The position numbers and the translations under genes were made by a program. From the NCBI RefSeq assembly GCF_018437505.1, contig NZ_CP072467.1:930001-994000 (forward strand): a DNA stretch of 64,000 bases, written 5' to 3'. Positions 58,050-64,000 of the stretch are shown one piece after another. The notes beneath the pieces were generated by a model, which was not told the origin of the DNA, did not search any database, and saw only the letters and a list, made by a program, of their open reading frames with translations. This DNA comes from Spiractinospora alimapuensis (GTDB lineage: Bacteria > Actinomycetota > Actinomycetes > Streptosporangiales > Streptosporangiaceae). Positions within the stretch are counted from its first letter, which is position 1. Every line of letters starts with the position of its first letter.

Positions 58050-58850
58050 ATGTATTCACGTGAAACCGTTGATGTCGCCCTTCGACTCCACTCACAAGGC
58101 TTCAACGATCGCCAGGTAGCGGAACGCTGCGGGGTGTCCATCGGCGCGGTACGCCACTGGCGGACGGGTCGGCGCCGCTCACCGGAGGCAGGGCATTCGC
58201 TCGCCGAACGCACCACGTACTGCCCGGTCTGTGCCAACGGTCCACTCGACGGCGAGGCCTACGCATATCTGTTGGGACTTTACCTCGGCGACGGACACAT
58301 CTCGAAATCGCGGCGAGGTGTTTACTTCCTCTCCATTTACTGCGCCAATGAATATCCCACCCTGATGAAAATGTGCGCTGACGCCATGGGGGCCGTTTTT
58401 CCGGTCTCGTCGTTCCAGGTCGCGCGCCCCGGTTGCGTGGAGATCAAATCCGCGTCCAAACACTGGCCCTGTGTCTTCCCGCAGCACGGTCCGGGAATGA
58501 AGCACAGTCGGCGCATCGTGTTGGCGGGGTGGCAGGAGGACGTCGTGACGCGTCACCCCGGGGCGTTGGTACGGGGACTGATCCACTCCGACGGGTGTCG
58601 GTTCACCAACCCGGTGCGGCGTCGGGTGGCCGGCGAGTGGAAGCACTACACCTATCCCCGGTACATGTTCAGCAACACCTCGGCCGACATCATCGCGATC
58701 CTCGGCCACGCGCTGGACCGGTTGGGGATCGCGTGGCGGCTGCGGTGGCGGACCCACACGCACCCCAACCACCAGCCCACCGGGACTCTGTCCGTCGCCC
58801 GACGCGAGTCGGTCACCCGGTTGGACGCGCTGGTCGGTCCGAAACGGTGA
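58050..58850 (+). CDS. HTH-LAGLIDADG protein, homing-endonuclease-like
   Basis: A 266-residue protein in two parts. Residues 1-50 form a helix-turn-helix of the resolvase/Hin type (ALRLHSQGFNDRQVAERCGV, GAVRHWRTGRRR). From residue 65 it has LAGLIDADG endonuclease motifs: AYLLGLYLGDGHISK near 72 and ALVRGLIHSDGCRF near 172, each keeping the last Asp-Gly that coordinates metal. It is free-standing: no intron or intein is present, and it begins 71 bp after tRNA-Leu(CAA). Base use near 58310-58400 is more AT-rich than its neighbours, which suggests transfer. It may be a mobile endonuclease or a domesticated regulator in the manner of WhiA. RBS not strong. Confidence 0.85.
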   Translation: MYSRETVDVALRLHSQGFNDRQVAERCGVSIGAVRHWRTGRRRSPEAGHSLAERTTYCPVCANGPLDGEAYAYLLGLYLGDGHISKSRRGVYFLSIYCANEYPTLMKMCADAMGAVFPVSSFQVARPGCVEIKSASKHWPCVFPQHGPGMKHSRRIVLAGWQEDVVTRHPGALVRGLIHSDGCRFTNPVRRRVAGEWKHYTYPRYMFSNTSADIIAILGHALDRLGIAWRLRWRTHTHPNHQPTGTLSVARRESVTRLDALVGPKR

Positions 58851-58880
58851 CCGGCCCCCGGGGTTTCCCCCGAGGGCCGG
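58851..58880. terminator. Bidirectional hairpin between the LAGLIDADG gene and pyk
   Basis: CCGGCCCCCGGGG and CCCCCGAGGGCCGG pair around TTT with one mismatch. It begins directly after the plus-strand stop at 58850 and lies 32 bp past the leftward pyk stop, so it can end both transcripts. Confidence 0.7.
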
Positions 58881-58911
58881 TGTGGTCACGCGGGTGTCGC
58901 GGTGCGTCGCG

Positions 58912-60342
58912 TCACTCTCCGTGCGCGATCACGTCGCCGATCCGGTGCACGCGCAGCGCGTTGGTCGAACCGGGGGATCCGGGCGGGCTGCCCGCGACGA
59001 TCACGACCTTGTCGCCCTTGTGGAACCGTCCACTGGCCAGTAGGCCGTTCTCGACCTGGCGCACCATCTCGTCGGTGTGCTCCACGAACGGCGCGCTGAA
59101 GCACTCCACGCCCCAGGTCAGCGACAACTGGGCGCGGATCGAGTCGTTGGCGGTGAAGGCCAGCAGCGGGATCCGGGAACGGTACCGGGCCAGCCTGCGC
59201 GCGGTCTCGCCACTCATGGTGAACGCGACCAGGGCCTTGGCACCGATGGTGGCACCGACCTCGGCCGCGGCGCGCGCGATGGCTCCGCCCACGGTCTCGG
59301 GAATGCGGTCGAGCATGTGGCTCGCCCGCAGGGTCTCCTCCTCCGCCGCCATGATGATCTGGCTCATGGTGCGCACGGCCTCGACGGGGTACTCCCCCAC
59401 ACTCGTCTCCGCGGAGAGCATCACGGCGTCCGCCCCGTCCAACACGGCGTTGGCGACGTCGGACACCTCCGCCCGGGTCGGGCGGGGCGCGTGAATCATC
59501 GACTCCAGCATCTGGGTGGCGACGATGACCGGGTGCGCCTTGTCACGGCAGCGTTCGATCGCACGCTTCTGCACCATGGGGACCTTCTCCAGGGGCAGCT
59601 CCACACCGAGGTCACCGCGGGCGACCATGACGGCGTCGAAGACGGCGCAGATGTCCTGCAGACGCTCGACGGCCTGCGGCTTCTCGATCTTGGCAATGAG
59701 GGGGACGCGCACCCCGACCTCGTCCATGATGGCGTAGCAGGCGTCGGCGTCGGCGGGGCTGCGGACGAAGGAGAGGGCGACCATGTCGACCCCTCGTCCC
59801 AGCGCCCAGCGCAGGTCCTCGGTGTCCTTCTCGGTCAGCGCCGGGACGCTGACCGCGACGCCGGGCAGGTTGATGCCCTTGTGGTTGGAGACCGTTCCTC
59901 CGACGACCACGCGGGTGTGGACCTCGGTGGCGGTGGTCTTGAGGCACTCCAGGACGATGCGTCCGTCGTCGACGAGGACGCGGTCCCCCGGCTGCACGTC
60001 GCCGGGCAGACCCTTGTAGGTGGTGGAGGCGCGGCGCGCGTCTCCGGGAACGTCCTCGGTGGTGATGACGAACTCGGCGTCCACCTCGAGCTCGGCCTCT
60101 CCCTGGGCGAACGTTCCCAGGCGGATCTTCGGGCCCTGGAGGTCGGCGAGAACTCCGACACTGCGACCGGTGGCGGCCGACGCGGCCCGGACGTTGTCGT
60201 ACAGGGCGTCGTGTGCGTCGTGGTCGCCGTGACTGAGGTTGAGTCGGGCGACGTCCAGGCCGGCCTCAACCAGGCTCTGGATACCTTCTCGACTCGAGGC
60301 GGCTGGCCCCAGCGTGGCGACGATCTTTGCTCTGCGTCTCAC
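58912..60342 (-). CDS. pyk: Pyruvate kinase
   Basis: A 476-residue glycolytic enzyme making pyruvate and ATP from phosphoenolpyruvate and ADP. It begins AKIVATLGPAASSREGIQSL, has RLNLSHGDHDAHDALYDNVR, the active-site Lys block VPLIAKIEKPQAVERLQDIC near 220, the metal-site MVARGDLGVELPLEKVPMVQ, and IVATQMLESMIHAPRPTRAE near 270. The C-terminal regulatory domain carries LVAFTMSGETARRLARYR. Near the usual length. ATG start; the promoter lies in the short gap to 60415. Confidence 0.97.
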   Translation of the reverse strand: MRRRAKIVATLGPAASSREGIQSLVEAGLDVARLNLSHGDHDAHDALYDNVRAASAATGRSVGVLADLQGPKIRLGTFAQGEAELEVDAEFVITTEDVPGDARRASTTYKGLPGDVQPGDRVLVDDGRIVLECLKTTATEVHTRVVVGGTVSNHKGINLPGVAVSVPALTEKDTEDLRWALGRGVDMVALSFVRSPADADACYAIMDEVGVRVPLIAKIEKPQAVERLQDICAVFDAVMVARGDLGVELPLEKVPMVQKRAIERCRDKAHPVIVATQMLESMIHAPRPTRAEVSDVANAVLDGADAVMLSAETSVGEYPVEAVRTMSQIIMAAEEETLRASHMLDRIPETVGGAIARAAAEVGATIGAKALVAFTMSGETARRLARYRSRIPLLAFTANDSIRAQLSLTWGVECFSAPFVEHTDEMVRQVENGLLASGRFHKGDKVVIVAGSPPGSPGSTNALRVHRIGDVIAHGE

Positions 60343-60414
60343 ATGACCACTCTAGAGCCTCCGAACCCCGGATTGGTCTAAACCAGATGATCGATCACGT
60401 GTTGTGACCTCTGA

Positions 60415-61293
60415 TCACACAGTGTCGAGTCGCCCGAAGTTCCGTAGCGCGCACAGTGCGCGCACGGTGCGCATGCCGCGCCACTCCGCGGTGGCGGCGG
60501 TACACCAGGCCTCCTTGCTCGCCGGCCACCCGCCGTCGGCCTGCTGCGCGCCGACCAGCCCGTCGAGGGCGGTCTCGAGTTCCTCGTCGGTGAACAGGGC
60601 GCAGGCGATGTGGTTGGGGTGGGGGGCGAGGTCGAGGGGTTTGGGCGCCTCTCCGACGGAGTGCGGATTGAAGTCGATCTCACTGCGGATCATGGGACGC
60701 AGCCGGTCGAGTTCCGCGCGGGCCCGTACGGGGTCGTTGACCCGGTCGAGGAAGTCGCAGATCGCGACCGCGTCGACGGCCGGGACGCGGAACAGGACTT
60801 TCAGGGCGTTCCACGCGAAGGCGGTGGCCCGGTCACGCCAGGGGTGGGCGACGTGGTGCGTGTGGAGGATTCCCGCGAGCGGCCCGGTCGGGTTCAGGGA
60901 CGCGGAGTAGTCGTCGTACTCCCGCCACCACGGCGCCGACTCGGTGTGGCGCGCGCTGGGCAGGACGCGGGGGACGCCGCCGGCGGGCCTGCTGATGCTG
61001 GTGAGGTAGGTGGCGATGTGGTCGGCGGTGTCCCCGGGCATGTCGCCGAGCTCGTCGAGGATGGACAGGGCGATGAGCACGGCCCGGGGTTGGCTTCCGT
61101 GTCCTCGGAGGTCCGGGTGCAGCCCGTTTCCGTACCCACCGTCGACGTTCCGGTAGGCCTCGAGGCTGGTCCGCACGGGGCGGACGGGACCGTCCTGGAA
61201 GTGGTACGCGAAGCGGTGTCGGTCGAGGAGCCGGGCCTCGCGCATGATGAAGTGATCCGCCGCGTGCAACATGTCGGTACTGACCGTGATCAT
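60415..61293 (-). CDS. Prenyltransferase/squalene-cyclase-like alpha-alpha barrel protein
   Basis: A 292-residue all-helical protein with repeats related to the squalene-hopene/prenyltransferase beta-subunit barrel. Repeat-like segments include EAYRNVDGGYGNGLHPDLRG near residue 45 and VGAQQADGGWPASKEAWCTA near 250, the latter a QxxDGGW motif. No DXDD cyclase motif is seen, so catalysis of terpene cyclisation is unlikely; it may bind or modify a lipid or be an accessory protein. ATG start. Its stop region is 72 bp from pyk. It overlaps the DUF2784 gene as ATGA, so the two are coupled. Confidence 0.72.
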   Translation of the reverse strand: MITVSTDMLHAADHFIMREARLLDRHRFAYHFQDGPVRPVRTSLEAYRNVDGGYGNGLHPDLRGHGSQPRAVLIALSILDELGDMPGDTADHIATYLTSISRPAGGVPRVLPSARHTESAPWWREYDDYSASLNPTGPLAGILHTHHVAHPWRDRATAFAWNALKVLFRVPAVDAVAICDFLDRVNDPVRARAELDRLRPMIRSEIDFNPHSVGEAPKPLDLAPHPNHIACALFTDEELETALDGLVGAQQADGGWPASKEAWCTAATAEWRGMRTVRALCALRNFGRLDTV

Positions 61294-61697
61294 AGGTTGA
61301 CATTACGACGATTCGCCGCGAATTCGGCGTGCGTCGCGCGCGCGTGTCGCCGGCGCCACCAGACGGCGCCCGCGTAGGAGAACACGACCACGACGCCCGC
61401 GGCGAACTGGAGGGGGACGTAGTAGTTCTCGGGGTAGACGACACCGGTGAGGTAGTGGTCGATGAACCCGGTGGGTTCGAGTTCGCCCTGTCCCGCGTTG
61501 CGGCGTGCCCAGTTCTCCACGTAGGTGAGGGGGCAGTCCCAGCCGATGAGGGCGATCCCCAGGCCGTAGAGGGCCACGGGAGCGTGCGCGAACACCGTGC
61601 GGGGCCAGCGCCAGGCGAGGAACCCGCCGAGTACGACGAAGCACAGGAAGCCGAAGTGCGCCGCCATCGCCGCCTCGCCGATGATTCGGTACCCCAC
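61290..61697 (-). CDS. DUF2784 family membrane protein
   Basis: A 135-residue membrane protein with four hydrophobic segments: AAHFGFLCFVVLGGFLAW, VALYGLGIALIGWDCPLTYV, the region after PENYYVPLQFAAGVVVVFSY, and a short one near residue 60. WDCPLTYVENWARRNAGQGE and the GFIDHYLTGVVYP loop are the hallmarks of DUF2784, whose function is unknown. GTG start. Overlap with the downstream gene by 4 bases suggests joint expression. Confidence 0.85.
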   Translation of the reverse strand: MGYRIIGEAAMAAHFGFLCFVVLGGFLAWRWPRTVFAHAPVALYGLGIALIGWDCPLTYVENWARRNAGQGELEPTGFIDHYLTGVVYPENYYVPLQFAAGVVVVFSYAGAVWWRRRHARATHAEFAANRRNVNL

Positions 61698-61839
61698 GAT
61701 TCCAGCGTACGGCGTGGGGGGCGCCTGTGCCGAGGACCCGTCGGGCGCTCCCGTGCGGGGCGGGCTGGCGGGGGGCGTCGGGTGGTTGGCCGCGGGGACC
61801 GGCGTGTCGTCGCACGTGCCGGTCCCCGCGGGGTTCGGG

Positions 61840-63294
61840 TCACACCAGGGCGCGTGCCGTTGGTGGGATGGGTGCGGGCAGTTCGGTGTGGCCGCTGAGG
61901 GCGCGGTCGACGGCCGCGGCGGCCGACCGTCCCTCGGCGATGGCCCACACGATCAGCGATTGTCCCCGGCCCATGTCGCCGGCGCAGTACACGCCGTCGA
62001 CGGAGGTCCGGTAGGCGTCGTCGCGGGTGACCACGCCCCGACCGTCGAGCTCGACGCCGAGGTCGGTGAGCAGACCGTCGCGTTCGGGGCCGGTGAAGCC
62101 CAGGGCGAGGGTGACCAACTGCGCGGGGATGTCCCGTTCGGTGCCGGGGACGGCCTCGAAGCCCGTCTCACCGCGTCGGACCTCCACGAGGCGCAGTCCG
62201 CGCACGTGCCCTTGGTCGTCGCCGAGGAACTCCTGGGTGTTGACGGAGTAGACGCGTTCGCCGCCTTCCTCGTGGGCGCTGGTGACCTTGTAGAGCATCG
62301 GGTAGGTGGGCCAGGGCTGGGCGTCGGGGCGTTCCCTGGGTGGCTTGGGCATGATCTCGAGCTGGGTGACGGAGCGGGCGCCCTGGCGGTGGGCGGTGCC
62401 GACACAGTCGGCGCCGGTGTCCCCTCCGCCGATGACGACGACGTCCTTGCCGGCCGCGGTGATGGGCGGGGTGTCGAGGTCGCCTTCCTGGACCTTGTTG
62501 GCCAGGGGTAGGTACTCCATGGCCTGGTGGACGCCGTGGAGTTCCCGTCCGGGGACGGGGAGGTCACGCCAGAGGGTGGCTCCGCCGGCGAGGAGCACGG
62601 CGTCGTGTTCGGCGCGTAGTTCGCGCACGGTGAGGTCGTTTCCGACGTCCACTCCGGTGCGGAACTCCGTGCCCTCCGCGCGCATCTGTTCGAGGCGTCG
62701 GTCGAGGTGGCGCTTCTCCATCTTGAACTCGGGGATGCCGTAGCGCAGCAGCCCCCCGGGCCGGTCGGCGCGTTCGTAGACGGTGACCGTGTGTCCGGCG
62801 CGGGTGAGTTGTTGGGCCGCGGCGAGGCCGGCGGGGCCGGATCCGACGACGGCGACGCGCTTGCCGGTGCGCTCCTCCGGGGGGTGTGGTCGGACGACGC
62901 CTTCGTTCCAGGCGCGTTCGATGATGGAGGCCTCGACCTGCTTGATGGTGACGGCGGGTTGGTTGATGCCGAGGACGCAGGCGGCTTCGCAGGGTGCGGG
63001 GCACAGCTTCCCGGTGAACTCGGGGAAGTTGTTGGTGGCGTGGAGTCGTTCGATCGCCTCGCTCCAGTCGGAGCGGTACACGAGGTCGTTCCACTCGGGG
63101 ATGAGGTTCCCGAGTGGGCATCCGTTGTGGCAGAACGGGATCCCGCAGTCCATGCAGCGGGCGGCCTGGCGTTCGACGGTGCGGTTTTCGATCTCCTCGT
63201 ACACCTCGCGCCAGTCCTGGATTCGGATGTCGACGGGGCGGCTCGCGGGGAGTTCCCGTGAGGTGACGTTGAGGAAACCCTTGGGGTCGGCCAT
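61840..63294 (-). CDS. gltD: Glutamate synthase, small (beta) subunit
   Basis: A 484-residue FAD/NADPH flavoprotein that feeds electrons to GltB. The N-terminal cysteine clusters for iron-sulfur binding are CMDCGIPFCHNGCPLGN near residue 45 and CPAPCEAAC near 95. FAD binding is VAVVGSGPAGLAAAQQLTRA near 145, NADPH binding VVVIGGGDTGADCVGTAHRQ near 285, and the C-terminal VDGVYCAGDMGRGQSLIVWA near 440. ATG with AAGGAGGGACAG upstream. Follows gltB by 29 bp. Confidence 0.96.
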   Translation of the reverse strand: MADPKGFLNVTSRELPASRPVDIRIQDWREVYEEIENRTVERQAARCMDCGIPFCHNGCPLGNLIPEWNDLVYRSDWSEAIERLHATNNFPEFTGKLCPAPCEAACVLGINQPAVTIKQVEASIIERAWNEGVVRPHPPEERTGKRVAVVGSGPAGLAAAQQLTRAGHTVTVYERADRPGGLLRYGIPEFKMEKRHLDRRLEQMRAEGTEFRTGVDVGNDLTVRELRAEHDAVLLAGGATLWRDLPVPGRELHGVHQAMEYLPLANKVQEGDLDTPPITAAGKDVVVIGGGDTGADCVGTAHRQGARSVTQLEIMPKPPRERPDAQPWPTYPMLYKVTSAHEEGGERVYSVNTQEFLGDDQGHVRGLRLVEVRRGETGFEAVPGTERDIPAQLVTLALGFTGPERDGLLTDLGVELDGRGVVTRDDAYRTSVDGVYCAGDMGRGQSLIVWAIAEGRSAAAAVDRALSGHTELPAPIPPTARALV

Positions 63295-63323
63295 GTCTGT
63301 CCCTCCTTTCTGTTCTGGCCCGG

Positions 63324-64000
63324 TCAGCCCTGGGCGGAGGCCATGATGGCCTCGTTGACGTCGCGGCCTTCGCGTTCGGCGGCGCTGCGCGCTTGGAGTA
63401 CGCGCTTGTAGTCGCGCGGCATGATCTTGGTGAAGCGCGCGAGCGCGGCGTCGCCCTCGGTGAGGAGTCGCTGGGCGACCTCGGAGCCCGTCTCGGCGTG
63501 GTGGCGCTCCAGGACGGTGGTCAGGAACTCGGTGTCCTCGTCGTCGAGTGCTTCCAGTTCGACCATTCCGGGGTTCACCCGTGTCGGGTCGAGGTCGAGG
63601 ACGTAGGCGATTCCGCCGGACATTCCGGCGGCCAGGTTGCGGCCGGTCCGGCCCAGGATGACGGCACGCCCCCCGGTCATGTACTCGCACCCGTGGTCGC
63701 CGATCCCCTCGGCGACGGCGAGCGCGCCGGAGTTGCGGACGCAGAAGCGTTCTCCCACGATTCCGCGGAGGAACAGTTCCCCGGAGGTCGCTCCGTAGCC
63801 GATGACGTTGCCGGCCACGATGTGTTCCTCGGCGCGGAACGGCGCCTGCGCGGGCGGACGCACGGTGACGCGTCCTCCGGAGAGGCCCTTGCCGACGTAG
63901 TCGTTGGCGTCTCCGGTCAGTCGCAGGGTGACGCCCTGGGGGATGAACGCGCCGAGGGACTGTCCCGCCGAGCCGGTGAGGCTGACGTCGATGGTGTCGG
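63324..64000 (-). CDS. gltB: Glutamate synthase, large (alpha) subunit, C-terminal fragment
   Basis: The gene enters from the right edge; only the last 225 codons are present. They form the GXGXG beta-helix domain: [73 protein letters not shown] and [14 protein letters not shown]-like [15 protein letters not shown]. GltB makes two glutamates from glutamine and 2-oxoglutarate. The frame continues unbroken across 63863, where an internal ATG occurs. Confidence 0.96.
   Translation of the reverse strand, partial: DTIDVSLTGSAGQSLGAFIPQGVTLRLTGDANDYVGKGLSGGRVTVRPPAQAPFRAEEHIVAGNVIGYGATSGELFLRGIVGERFCVRNSGALAVAEGIGDHGCEYMTGGRAVILGRTGRNLAAGMSGGIAYVLDLDPTRVNPGMVELEALDDEDTEFLTTVLERHHAETGSEVAQRLLTEGDAALARFTKIMPRDYKRVLQARSAAEREGRDVNEAIMASAQG

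Overview
The window is very GC-rich, with GTG and TTG starts, stop/start overlaps such as GTGA and TGATG, a ParA-RHH-scpA-scpB-rluB-aroH-tyrA-cmk-der run, an ANTAR response regulator and a polA/rpsA/coaE/uvrB block. This points to an actinomycete; I would guess Nocardiopsaceae or relatives, but the genus is inference. It is chromosomal.

Layout. 1-8.7 kb: two minus-strand transcription units for uptake and oxidation of a small hydroxy/keto acid. One holds a TctA-type permease, an Ldh_2-type dehydrogenase, a D-2-hydroxyacid dehydrogenase, an HpcH/HpaI aldolase and a lipoprotein. The other holds a FCD-type GntR regulator, a 3-hydroxyisobutyrate-dehydrogenase-family enzyme and a ThDP enzyme. Both upstream regions carry the same 9-mer. 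8.8-22.2 kb: accessory genes: a SixA-like phosphatase, an IS982-type transposase remnant, a quinone reductase diverging from a GlxA-type regulator, a phage-like holin/amidase pair, an ABC exporter, a deacetylase, a methyltransferase, a DUF1023 hydrolase, a lipoprotein and two genes broken by single-base shifts.

22.3-47.5 kb: mostly core genes. tRNA-Pro(GGG), der, cmk, tyrA, aroH, rluB, scpB, scpA, an RHH protein, a ParA ATPase and xerD read leftward. They are followed by metQ-metI-metN, a Nudix hydrolase with pyrG, a broken GNAT gene, uvrB with a candidate SOS box, coaE, a GNAT gene, rpsA with a good promoter, and polA.

47.5-64 kb: a PaaI-type thioesterase and livK on the plus strand, then an inserted-looking XRE-cupin/thioredoxin-reductase-like divergon with a clear palindromic operator, then about 1.3 kb without genes that contains the second copy of a dispersed repeat. 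livF, livG, livM and livH follow on the minus strand (LivH carries an unusual secreted N-terminal domain), then an ANTAR regulator, tRNA-Leu(CAA), a free-standing HTH-LAGLIDADG protein, pyk, two small genes, gltD and the 3' end of gltB.

The most unusual items are the HTH-LAGLIDADG protein beside tRNA-Leu, the isolated lysis cassette, the dispersed repeat, the XRE-cupin operator, the LivH fusion and the GntR-controlled catabolic island. All assignments are by reading; no database search was run.
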